Origin: Albugo candida
Lineage: Eukaryota > Oomycota > Peronosporomycetes > Albuginales
Assembly (NCBI GenBank): GCA_040437565.1
Contig: JBDOQK010000008.1
Coordinates: forward strand, 496,001 to 560,000
Length of the DNA stretch: 64,000 nt
Reading direction: 5' to 3'
Part shown: piece by piece, positions 42,746 to 53,626 of the stretch
How positions within the stretch are numbered: position 1 is the stretch's first letter
How the letters are laid out: each line of letters starts with the position of its first letter
Translations under genes and position numbers: made by a program
The notes under the pieces: generated by a model
What the model saw: only the letters and a program-made list of their open reading frames with translations
What the model was told of the DNA's origin: nothing
The model's database searches: none

Positions 42746-43297
42746 TCAGCTCAAAATGCAACTACTTTTTGCAAGAGATACAATGTCCGTATCGCGGCAA
42801 TTTCGACATCGATACCATCCAATTGTTTCCTGTCGAATAGATGCGTCGCGTTCGAATGGCTGATTGCAATTTCGGCAATTGAATAGCTTTGGCGGCTCTT
42901 TGTTGTATGCCTTGCTGAACTCGTATCCATTACCTTTTAATGGCGTGGTACTCGATGGATGACTTAGCTGCGACTTTTCAGTGATTGCTGTAGCGATGGG
43001 GAAAATGCATTGTGTAGAACATACGGGACAGTGTATATTTTGATGCAACCATTCATCGATACATGGCGAGTGATAAATGTGTGTGCAGCACAGATATTTA
43101 ACTGGCGAATGCGGAACAATGACTTGGTGACACAATGAGCATTTCTGTTTTTCGGTCGTATCCGCGCAAGGCTCAAAAGCAACGACGGGAATTTCTATTG
43201 GATTTTGCGGCAGCGATGGCGTCATTCTGTTATTGTTTCGGAAAGGAATGTTGTATTGTTGATTGCATTTGTGTCCAACATTACGGTATTTCGGCAA
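42746..43297 (-). CDS. RING-H2 finger protein, probable E3 ubiquitin ligase
   Basis: Single exon, 183 aa. A canonical RING-H2 finger lies at residues about 53-95 (CSLC, then CTHIYHSPCIDEWLHQNIHC, then CPVC), with the spacing needed for two zinc ions. A second pair of CxxC motifs near the C-terminus (FNCRNCNQPF and WYRCRNCRD) suggests another zinc ribbon. There is no transmembrane segment or substrate domain, so the targets are unknown. It is convergent with GMPPA, with 244 bp between the stops. The next gene on the same strand starts 680 bp away. Confidence 0.85.
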   Translation of the reverse strand: MPKYRNVGHKCNQQYNIPFRNNNRMTPSLPQNPIEIPVVAFEPCADTTEKQKCSLCHQVIVPHSPVKYLCCTHIYHSPCIDEWLHQNIHCPVCSTQCIFPIATAITEKSQLSHPSSTTPLKGNGYEFSKAYNKEPPKLFNCRNCNQPFERDASIRQETIGWYRCRNCRDTDIVSLAKSSCILS

Positions 43298-43476
43298 ATC
43301 AAATATTTCCTACAGTTTTGTCGAATTGGATAGGGGCTTGAGAGATATTGTCCAATCAGGTGATGTCTGCGAGTACTACTGTGGTTGACTGAAATGATGA
43401 AGTATTGTATGCAGGAAAGAAAAGACCACAGCAAACACTCACAAAAACTACAAAGACATATTTTAAATGACAAATA

Positions 43477-43977
43477 TTATAGATCCAATTGAAAAATGTC
43501 TGTAAAGGTTTCAAATGAATCCGACTCCTTCAAATTTGAGCGTGAGTCCGCTACTTCTTCAGCGTATTGCTTAGTGGCAATAGACTGATGAGCGAATTCA
43601 GACTCGGGGAAGAAAGCCATGTTCTGATATGATGAAGATGAATCATGTGATGATTCACTTGGATTTTTATAACGATCTAAATGTTCCCATTGACTCCATG
43701 GATGTTTCGGTGAGTCTTGTATGGACTCTCGCAAGTAGGCAGATTGATCGTGAACAATTTCTTTTCCGGGGATAAATATTGGAGCTGTACGCTGGAGTAC
43801 TTTTCGTTTCGGGACAAACAAATGCGGAGATGCACTTTTCGGTCGTAACCAGTGCCTTCTCATTGAACATGGTGGCGCCTCGAGTTCTGACTCGGAATCC
43901 GTATCCATTTCAGTATCTATTCCTGACAAAGACATTGTCGCCATTGCCAAATCTATCATCGACGGTAGTTGACGCAT
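43477..43977 (-). CDS. Hypothetical protein, 166 aa
   Basis: I do not recognise this protein. It is an acidic, Ser-rich chain (TEMDTDSESELEAPP near the N-terminus) with a basic central patch (FVPKRKVLQRTAP) and no predicted domain, signal peptide or membrane segment. Two further ATGs lie within the first 15 codons, so the exact start is open. CCAAT boxes at 44099-44103, 44107-44111 and 44186-44190 sit 120-215 bp upstream, supporting expression. An unstructured regulatory protein is a guess. Confidence 0.55.
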   Translation of the reverse strand: MRQLPSMIDLAMATMSLSGIDTEMDTDSESELEAPPCSMRRHWLRPKSASPHLFVPKRKVLQRTAPIFIPGKEIVHDQSAYLRESIQDSPKHPWSQWEHLDRYKNPSESSHDSSSSYQNMAFFPESEFAHQSIATKQYAEEVADSRSNLKESDSFETFTDIFQLDL

Positions 43978-46900
43978 CGGCTCTGCCTAAAAAGTTGAAT
44001 GTCGTCGGAAAGCTGCAAATTGAACACTAACCCGACGGCGGCCATGAACTGTGAAAATTTTTACAGCCGAGCGCGGCCATATATCCCCATGCCAACTACC
44101 AATCACATTGGAATACGCAAAATTGTTGGCGAATTGGCCCTAATCGCTTGTAATTGAATCTCCGATCGAAGCGTACCTGTTTCTGATTGGAGAATCATTC
44201 GGTATTATGATCAATGACAAAATGTAATCTTTTCATAGCATTCTAATTTGAATTGGCAATTGACGTTAGAAAACAGACAACCCTTACTTGAATTTTGACA
44301 GCTGTGTGCCTGCCCTACGCTCTGTCTACATCAACAAATATGTGACGTTTATTGAACTACCTCTTACTGTACATATTTTCTTGCTAATAATTCAAGAGCG
44401 CAGAAGCCTTGTCAGATATACCAATATATCGACTACGTGGTCCACTCGTACTCGCGGCGCTTTTTCAGAGTGACTATTGATGTACTTCCACAAAAATGCT
44501 GGTGCACTTTGTAAGATGCTTGGCTCGAGTACTATGAACGATCAGCCATATCTCACGTATAATCTGGCTAGACTATAGTAAATTGTAACACTTGCTTTGT
44601 CGAATGAATTTAATCTCCAGTTCATTTGATGCAATTCAACTGCCCATTTCTGATGATCTTTGAAAAGTGAAGTCACCAATTTTGAATTGGAGCTTCACAG
44701 ACAAACGCGCGCTATCAAACGTTCTTGCAGCTTTCGTCGTACAGGTATTATTGTTACCAAGTAACAATGTAAAATTATTGGATAGAATGTGCTAAACATG
44801 TAAGCTAAAGTGAATTTGTGATGTCAGTCGCAACGATTTCAATGTACCATCAAGTCGGAGCGCTTCGTTTTCTTGCTATTAAAAGTGCTCGAGTAATCTC
44901 ACTGTGAAATGTCTTTACTTGCCGTAAGTGCTTCTTGATGTCCATCAAGTACATCATCGACACGCCAAGTTATCGGCTGATACAACTCAACTTAGCTACA
45001 TATTAGGAAGTGTGAGTATCGTCTTTGAATATCGAATGGAGCAAAGCAATGATTTTACAATAAATGCTCATTGAGCCATTAAAGTGACAGCGGGTATCGA
45101 TAGGAGTCCTTTCGTCTAATTCGTCCTCACCAGAAAAGATCGAGGCGCATTCCCAATTGCTTTACGATAGAATTCAAACGGGGTCCGCGCATTCCGATCT
45201 TTGTCATTCCTCGACCTTTGTTTACAAATATGTCATAACGCTTCGATATTAATTATACAATTTATGCATTCGTGCCATCTGTTTTGGAATGAGCTGACAA
45301 CTCGAAGAGTGTACACAAATTCTGACGTCTCCACACAGGTGATCCGATAAGTGAGTTTGTAAGCCTTTCTTTGTGTTTTCGCTGGATGTAGACCTCGCAC
45401 TCATACCCGACTTGTAGCTGAACAGTGCTTGCAATCAGACTCTGCTTCATTCTGTTAAGCACAATTACAATGTGAACAAAGCTTTTTGTAAAAAAGACCG
45501 TTTATGAGCGGTAACGTGTCGAGGGTGTGGAGGCAACATGAAGAATGTAGCGAGCAGAAAAAAATGATCATGAATTCATCTGCTGCCTCGGAGTGCGAGT
45601 TTGTCGCTAGCAATACTGCGTTACGTCAAATAGATGCTGCTTACTGTAATGATACATGTCGCCATGCTCATGACTTGCATTTCCTAGTTGTTTAAATACA
45701 ATTCTGGAACGCGAGTATTAAAAGTGGATATAACACTGAATGAGCATATAGATGCTTAAACTTTGATCCTGATCATCCGGATGAGACTGTTCGTACTTGC
45801 TAACGTTATTAACTCGTACGCACGAGGAAAACATATATATATATTAAGCACTTCACAAAATTAACGTAGCCAAAATAATCGAAATCCACTGGATTGGATG
45901 GAAGAGTTTCAAGCTTCGGGTGAGTTGTTTAGGCTGTCAATGCTTACGAAAGTAATACAGTATGTATCAAGGAGGATTCAAAGCTGTGATATTGAACCAG
46001 ACTGCTAGCTGACGTTCGATTCACACGGTTCGGCCTTTCTCGATGTCACGAGATGCATTTAGACAGATTCTATTCTAAATTGATTATTGAGATATTTAGG
46101 TGCATCATACTTGAGAGTTGTATTACAGAGCTTTGACCATTATGTTGGCAATCAAAGCACTCCTCACATCATTCTCGCGATGATAAGCGCCGAGAATTTA
46201 TCTCAATGATGTAAAATGAGATTTTCATTTCGATCTCTGCTACTGAATGAATCTTCCCGATCCCCATATGGCAACACATCAATTTGGAATTAAGTCGATG
46301 TGTGCAATTTTTGATAGAACTCTCGTCACGCTGTGATGATTCTCGCTTCAAAAGATTGGGTCAGTGGGTACCCATTTACAAAGTGACTTATGACCATAGC
46401 ACTATCTCTAAAAGATAGCATCAATCTCCAAATATACGATTTTTCGGACGTACAGATCTATCGCCAACCCGCTGATAAAAATGACCAATTGCAGTGATCA
46501 TTAGTCTTGAATGGCACAACACAATTCATTCGTCAGGCTCCATTATTTCCGCATTCGGTAGCTGTTCCAGCAATCTCACGTAGATCGTCCAATATGGGTT
46601 GTGAGCATGATATGAAGAAGTAGGCTATATTCTCACGAAATCAAACCCGGTAGCGCTTTTAGAGTCAATTCCTTTTTTTTACATCCATCTTAGGCATTGC
46701 AATAAGGTCGTCAAGACATATATTGGGGTGTCCATCTAATCTTGTATTGCTTATGTGAATTGGAATCTTCATTAGCTCGGTCTCACTGGCAGGAACGACA
46801 TTGACCCTGCGCCAGTATTAAGCATTGCAGACTTATTGTTACCAAGGAACCTTCCTGTGTTGGAGCCTCTCTCGACCTTGAGCATTCTCGCATTTTGCGT

Positions 46901-47150
46901 CATTTCATACGAATAAAAGTCAACATAAGGTAACGACCGCCCGTAAAACAATCGATAACGAGTGTGCGTCGTCGCAATCAAAATTGTCATCCGATGGAAT
47001 TCTATAGCAACTATGTTATATTCATTCATCCGCGACCTCATTTTCGCTGGTTGCAATCCAAGCAAACAAATGGACTGAACGAACGATGAGAATCCCAAGA
47101 TTTGTGCATTTCATATTGATAGTAATGTTATCTATATCCAATGCATTGTA
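43978..47150. other. Gene-poor 3-kb stretch
   Basis: No frame here has a recognisable product or splice pattern. Visible items: the CCAAT cluster near 44100-44190; an inverted repeat with 8-bp arms at 44750-44768 (ATTGTTAC, CAA, GTAACAAT); and a short AT dinucleotide run at about 45835-45844. A 108-codon minus-strand frame at 46772-47098 begins with a hydrophobic stretch but is otherwise unconvincing. No tRNA-like structure was noticed. Confidence 0.5.
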
Positions 47151-49542
47151 TTACTCATTCTCGATCGTACATTCTCTGAGACGGTTATTCGTTACTTGCG
47201 GCTCAGCTGACTCGTTGTCGAAACCGTGCTGATCAGCATCTCCCATACTCCTTGCTGTATCAGAGTGATCTGCATATGCATTCAATCTTGCGTACTGCTG
47301 CTTCTTCCCCCGCGAGAAAAGAAGGCGACGATAAACGTACACAGACGTTAGTACGACAACAACGATTCCAGTTGCAAGTACGATATAGCCCAGCCGGAGC
47401 AAATGATATCCTTGTCTCGATTTCATTTTTTCTTTCACAATCAAAGTCGAGCTGATTACACTGGATTTCTTCTCTTCTTCTGTGTTGTTACTGAACACTT
47501 TGGGAGCGGTCGGATCATTGCTATCATTGTGATGTGCTTTTGATGAAAATCGCTCAATCCGAAGCGATATAATCTACGAATACATCTGAATGTATGTACT
47601 TTGCAATGTGTCAAATGATCTTTACCGAAGAGTACCACCACAGCGATCCTTGTATTCTCTTCCCATTGAGTGTCATATTCCATGTGGGATTCGTTCGAAC
47701 ATTTACTGTATGCGTCTGAGGTGGAACAAGCGGAGAAGGAGAGTTCTTTTCAGAGCCCTGAACACTCCAGTCCTACACTGATTGTGAATCGACCAGATTG
47801 AAAAAACACTCCGACGTGATACCTGATCAACTTTAGCCGCAGCACGAAGAAAATAGACGCCCTCAGAGACATTGACTAATTCTGAGAGATTGACGCATTC
47901 AGAAAAGAACAAAGTTTGTGACTGCGTTGATTTGCTTCGTAGTGCTCGTCTATGGGAAAACATCGCATTCATGTACTTCCGACAGCAATATGCGCGAGTA
48001 CCTCGTAATCCCGGATTGGCTCTTCGTTCGAAAAAGAGCCTTTTTAAAGTCGGATGTTGAAGATATTCCCAAATAAGTCTCATCCACGGTGAATGCTCCC
48101 AAGACTTCCCATGCCATAAACAAATGGACTTTGGTGGAAAGAGATGAAAAGTTAACTAAACAATCAACCGAGTCACATTGAACGACATCTGTGTCTTCTG
48201 ATACCGGGCAGCTTGGGAATTGGATATCTTCGCGCGAAAGGTTATTTTCGGTGATAAATGTATCGACAGATATGAAGGAAGAAATTTCTTTCTCTCTTCG
48301 ACTTGATTGAGATGCGTTAGGCAATGAGAGCCAACGAACATACGGCCGAGCCATTTCTATAATCATTAATGCAACTCTCACATTCCGAGTAACATGTCCG
48401 ACCGGTTTGTAAGCATCCTGGTGATAGTAATACTCCAGATTGGTATTATATAAATCCGCATAGTCTCCAAGAGTTTCCGGGAGTGGTTCTTTTGCGTCTG
48501 AAGTCTCAATAAGCATCATTGCAGTCCGATGAGTCACGTTATTGTATATCGTTTTCGCTTTTGCATAGCCACCAAATCCGGAAGGACGACAAGCAGCAAA
48601 TGGTAGACTCTTCCCGGAAGCTTTCAAGACATCGTTCTCCCAAGAGGCTGCATACGACCAATCTTCCATACCACCTCGAACCCCATATACCACATCATTC
48701 ATCGTTCCCGTTTGATATAAACTCCCATCTTCAAAAGCCCCACCGTATAACGCCAACGTTTCGGCGAGAGACATCAGACCGCTATGATCTGGTGACTTTT
48801 GACTGCGCCCTTGCACATAATGATCCGGAGATCCCCATTCATACGTAATCGATTGTGTCCCACCGTGAAATGTGATCGCAAGCTCAAACACATGGTCGCG
48901 CCATAACTCGTTAATAATACGCGCAGTCATTGTCTCCATGCATTTTGGGGCATTCAACACACTAAAGTCTCGATTTGGGTCGTTTTTCTTCTCTTCCCGT
49001 ACATTATGGGCAAAGCCGTAAGCATTTGTCATTGGAATCACAAATATGTTACGTGTATTAACGAGATAGTGAAGCCACTGCCGGGTGATCTGATTATTGA
49101 CATTCCGATTAGCTGAATGTGGCTTCCCCGCGTGAGCATACGCGCCTTCTGCAAGAAGTGCTACCAGCTCGACCGAAGCTATAGGACCGACACGTTCGTT
49201 CCCGTGTAATGCACCACTGATAAATATTTCAGGTCGATATATATTGTCATTTTTGGAGTGATTTGTGACGTGGAGGACGTATTGTTTGCATGACAAGAGA
49301 TTTCGTCGGGGATGTTTCGAGTCTTTGGGGCATTTGAGCTCCGGAGGCAGCGGAAGGTTATATTTTTCTTGCGCTACAAACATGCGGACGACGTCCGGAT
49401 ACGTTTCTTGGAGCTCTTGCATAAATGCAATCATTTCTCCGTATTCAAGATACGAAAAAATCTCTGGAATATCATCGCCTTTTGTGGTTACCAAAGTATG
49501 GATTGTTACATACACAAGAGCAAAAAGTAGATACAAATTCAT
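47151..49542 (-). CDS. Membrane-anchored M14 zinc carboxypeptidase
   Basis: Secretory-pathway or cell-surface metallocarboxypeptidase. Four exons (48002-49542, 47823-47949, 47626-47772, 47151-47573) keep phase and encode 745 aa. The chosen start gives a clean signal peptide (MNLYLLFALVYVTIHTLV). The zinc ligands are visible as HGNE (in ISGALHGNERVG) and the later His in AITFHGG; the general-base Glu is in MMLIETSDAKEP; a substrate-binding Arg is likely in DPNRDF. Several NxS/T sites fit secretion. The last exon adds one transmembrane helix (IVLATGIVVVVLTSVYVY) with a following Arg-Arg stop-transfer and a 55-residue cytosolic tail. The spliced 3' exons are my inference but rest on GT-AG ends and continuous phase. 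Confidence 0.92.
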
Positions 49543-50607
49543 AGAAGCAATTACGCGTCCAATTTGAGTAAATTCGAAACAGTGGTGAAACCTCCAGCAT
49601 TTAATAAAATCAGAAAGACAACTGTACTTGACATAAGAATCTCCGCTCTGTTGCGCGGTGTCCCTGTATTGATGCACTTATTGAAAAATCATTAGCTTTT
49701 GAGTCGGGTGGATAAGGAGAGTGAACTCGTCAAGTATACAAGAAGAATGCATAGCGTCTAATGGTGGTGTGGTGTACATAATTTCATGATCACGTTTGAT
49801 TGGTATTTTTAGACGCGGGGAATCGACCCTCAACCTCAAGGAATGCTATAGCTATATGAAAACCAGTATCAAATAAATATTCAGATCGTGCCATTCTAAA
49901 GCCGCCAAATTGTTTATTTGGCTAGTATGTAGAGAGACTTATTACGGTTTTCTCTGCCCATGGAGTTTATCTAATACCTTTTTTGTAACATCAAGCTTAT
50001 TTTTCATGGGCAGCTGGATAAAGAAAAACAAAATGTTGTCGCAGCAAACATGTTTGTCTCCGGCAGCAATGCAACGTCACTGTAAAAGCTCTACCAAGAG
50101 GCCAATACACATCCAATGCATCAAATCGCACTATTATTGAGACATTTACTTATTTGTAAACGTGCACTTTTCAGCCTCAAGGATTCTGTGGTGCGATAAT
50201 CTCAGAGATCATTTCGTGACTGCGGAATGAAGAGCGAACGATCGAAGGTGCTCCAGATTGAGACTTCGACATGTTAGTGATTTTTAAACATCCTACGACC
50301 AATGAGTAGCAAATAGTACCATTCAACATTTCCTATTCTTCGTTTCGACCAATCTTCAAGAGGTGTGGTATGTGGATTAGTACAAAAGAAAAATATTTGA
50401 TTGCAAATCGATTCCGGACGAGTACTTTCGACACAGTGAACTTCTGACACATCGATATCGTAGTATACCTTTATGAAGAAAAAAGAGTATTAAAATGGTG
50501 CCAATGAAGCTTAAGTGTAGAGATCCCCAACGGCTTCTGGAATACACATGAGACGTATTCCCGCATTGATCAAGAATCCATCACATACGAGGAAGCAAAT
50601 CAAGTCT
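49543..50607. other. Upstream spacer of the carboxypeptidase, first copy
   Basis: This is the same sequence as 51458-52522. Its distal part (from about 49880) is the left copy of the decayed duplication described at 51795-52720, where it is unbroken by the gap. Confidence 0.7.
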
Positions 50608-51794
50608 NNNNNNNNNNNNNNNNNNNNNNNNNNNNNNNNNNNNNNNNNNNNNNNNNNNNNNNNNNNNNNNNNNNNNNNNNNNNNNNNNNNNNNNNNNNNN
50701 NNNNNNNTGACTTTTGACTGCGCCCTTGCACATAATGATCCGGAGATCCCCATTCATACGTAATCGATTGTGTCCCACCGTGAAATGTGATCGCAAGCTC
50801 AAACACATGGTCGCGCCATAACTCGTTAATAATACGCGCAGTCATTGTCTCCATGCATTTTGGGGCATTCAACACACTAAAGTCTCGATTTGGGTCGTTT
50901 TTCTTCTCTTCCCGTACATTATGGGCAAAGCCGTAAGCATTTGTCATTGGAATCACAAATATGTTACGTGTATTAACGAGATAGTGAAGCCACTGCCGGG
51001 TGATCTGATTATTGACATTCCGATTAGCTGAATGTGGCTTCCCCGCGTGAGCATACGCGCCTTCTGCAAGAAGTGCTACCAGCTCGACCGAAGCTATAGG
51101 ACCGACACGTTCGTTCCCGTGTAATGCACCACTGATAAATATTTCAGGTCGATATATATTGTCATTTTTGGAGTGATTTGTGACGTGGAGGACGTATTGT
51201 TTGCATGACAAGAGATTTCGTCGGGGATGTTTCGAGTCTTTGGGGCATTTGAGCTCCGGAGGCAGCGGAAGGTTATATTTTTCTTGCGCTACAAACATGC
51301 GGACGACGTCCGGATACGTTTCTTGGAGCTCTTGCATAAATGCAATCATTTCTCCGTATTCAAGATACGAAAAAATCTCTGGAATATCATCGCCTTTTGT
51401 GGTTACCAAAGTATGGATTGTTACATACACAAGAGCAAAAAGTAGATACAAATTCATAGAAGCAATTACGCGTCCAATTTGAGTAAATTCGAAACAGTGG
51501 TGAAACCTCCAGCATTTAATAAAATCAGAAAGACAACTGTACTTGACATAAGAATCTCCGCTCTGTTGCGCGGTGTCCCTGTATTGATGCACTTATTGAA
51601 AAATCATTAGCTTTTGAGTCGGGTGGATAAGGAGAGTGAACTCGTCAAGTATACAAGAAGAATGCATAGCGTCTAATGGTGGTGTGGTGTACATAATTTC
51701 ATGATCACGTTTGATTGGTATTTTTAGACGCGGGGAATCGACCCTCAACCTCAAGGAATGCTATAGCTATATGAAAACCAGTATCAAATAAATA

Positions 51795-52210
51795 TTCAGA
51801 TCGTGCCATTCTAAAGCCGCCAAATTGTTTATTTGGCTAGTATGTAGAGAGACTTATTACGGTTTTCTCTGCCCATGGAGTTTATCTAATACCTTTTTTG
51901 TAACATCAAGCTTATTTTTCATGGGCAGCTGGATAAAGAAAAACAAAATGTTGTCGCAGCAAACATGTTTGTCTCCGGCAGCAATGCAACGTCACTGTAA
52001 AAGCTCTACCAAGAGGCCAATACACATCCAATGCATCAAATCGCACTATTATTGAGACATTTACTTATTTGTAAACGTGCACTTTTCAGCCTCAAGGATT
52101 CTGTGGTGCGATAATCTCAGAGATCATTTCGTGACTGCGGAATGAAGAGCGAACGATCGAAGGTGCTCCAGATTGAGACTTCGACATGTTAGTGATTTTT
52201 AAACATCCTA
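51795..52210 (+). pseudogene. Decayed copy of the 59.9-60.4 kb gene
   Basis: Nucleotide similarity to 59925-60370 is clear in patches: the intron end and exon start (TTTTTGTAACATCAAGCTT against TTTTTGTGACATCAAGCTT), then GCAGCAAACATGTTTGTCTC against GCAGCAAATATGTCTCTC, and CATCCAATGCATC against CATCCGATGCATC. In the ancestral frame the first codons read LIFHGQLD, matching LFLNGKLD of the intact gene. A stop and frame changes follow within about 30 codons, so it is non-functional. It keeps the same orientation and neighbour as the original. Confidence 0.75.
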
Positions 52211-52249
52211 CGACCAATGAGTAGCAAATAGTACCATTCAACATTTCCT

Positions 52250-52720
52250 ATTCTTCGTTTCGACCAATCTTCAAGAGGTGTGGTATGTGGATTAGTACAA
52301 AAGAAAAATATTTGATTGCAAATCGATTCCGGACGAGTACTTTCGACACAGTGAACTTCTGACACATCGATATCGTAGTATACCTTTATGAAGAAAAAAG
52401 AGTATTAAAATGGTGCCAATGAAGCTTAAGTGTAGAGATCCCCAACGGCTTCTGGAATACACATGAGACGTATTCCCGCATTGATCAAGAATCCATCACA
52501 TACGAGGAAGCAAATCAAGTCTTATGCTACATTAACGCTCCGTCCGATGCTGACGAGAACGATCTGAGACACCTCGGTGGATCCTACAGGAAGTAGCATA
52601 TCGACAATTTTGCTTCATTCCGAGGTATTTCTTGAAGTATTTCAAAGGGTTTCTTCAGCCCCGCAAGCAGCGTTAAGACTTAGAACCACGAACCCTTTTA
52701 ATCGAGATTAGCTGAACTCG
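52250..52720 (-). pseudogene. Decayed copy of the delta-COP 3' end
   Basis: This stretch resembles 60420-60950, the last exons of delta-COP. Matching patches include TCGATTCCGGACGAGTAC against TCGATTTTGGACGAGTGC, ACACATCGATATCGTAGTA against CCACATCGACATCACAGTA, and GTGGATCCTACAGGAAGTAG against CTGGATCCAAGAGGAATAAG. There is no open frame through it. Together with the adjacent decayed copy it shows that one roughly 1-kb block spanning both genes' 3' ends was duplicated. Confidence 0.7.
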
Positions 52721-53626
52721 AACTGACACTACCCATTTTTGAAGTTCGTTCATCGTCACCAATCAGTACCTTTAGTTTTAATAACTTTATAAGGACTATC
52801 ACTCCAAACGCTATTTTTCTCCTCTACAAGCGCCGCCAAGATGCTAACTCACGGCATTAATAAGCGCTCAGCACATCGGAATATGCGATGAACGGCATAT
52901 AAAATATCTATGTAGATGAGGCTACTATTGGACTCTACATAAAAATTCTTGTTTTACCTTGACATCGTTTGTGAGAGCCAATGTAGCCAGAAGCCTCTAC
53001 CAAAATTGAAAATTGTGTTTCCGGATTGCGTCCGAGCAATTTCACTCCAGTGTTCATCAGATTACCTGGTATATTCTTAAGAACGCCTTCCGCGTATTCA
53101 CTGGGTTTACGAACAAATCCAATTTTTGACCCCGAATTCCTACATTTCATCTGTGGCTTTGAAGCTTACGATTGAGCCAGCAGCATGAAAGACAAAGTAA
53201 AAGAATGTGAGGGTCTCGTAATGTAACTGCCGCTAGTTATTGTTCAGCTGGATGTCGGTATTTACGTCGTACCTATTTCAAACAGATCCGACAAAAAGAG
53301 GAGCATGTTTGGTTGATGATCCAAGCCGGCGATTCTCGAACTTGCAGCATTGTGTAGACCGTCTTACAAGAAGAACAACATCACCCAAATCAGTAGATTG
53401 ACTTTTCTTTCTCAAGCATTCTCAAAGCATAGAAGAAAAACCATTGAGGCAGTAAGTAAAAATTTTCTCTATTTTTTCAAACAGAAGATGCATGGTTCAA
53501 AAATTAAAATTCGTCCTTCCATCCGTCCATGTCGACCAAGAAGCTCTGCGAAAGCATAAATGAAATATCATTGATGTGATGAGCTAATGATATTTTATCC
53601 ATCTCCTGATACAAATTTCCATTGTA
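52721..53626. other. Gene-poor spacer, one weak cysteine-repeat lead
   Basis: No gene is supported. A minus-strand frame at 52935-53150 contains NPETQFSILVEASGYIG followed by a Cys, faintly like a segment of the neighbouring secreted protein (EPSAFILVASKTDL then NIC). This might be a relic of the same family, but the similarity is too short to call. Confidence 0.3.

Larger units (their letters stand above)
48793..52522. repeat. Assembly gap with 1815-bp contig overlap
   Basis: 100 N at 50608-50707. The 1815 bp at 48793-50607 recur at 50708-52522. The second copy begins exactly at the gap and ends where the first contig stops, the signature of an unmerged overlap. The apparent second, truncated carboxypeptidase at 50708-51457 (minus) is therefore not a separate gene. 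Confidence 0.9.

Noticed and set aside
44750-44768. Inverted repeat ATTGTTAC-CAA-GTAACAAT
   Set aside because: Only 8-bp arms in an AT-rich spacer; expected by chance at this scale.
45831-45845. AT dinucleotide run
   Set aside because: Short simple repeat without further structure.
46772-47098. 108-codon minus-strand frame with a hydrophobic start
   Set aside because: Signal-peptide-like start is weak and the rest has no pattern; too little to call a secreted protein.
50708-51592. Second, truncated M14 carboxypeptidase gene
   Set aside because: Identical to 48793-49677 and bounded by the gap; explained by contig overlap.
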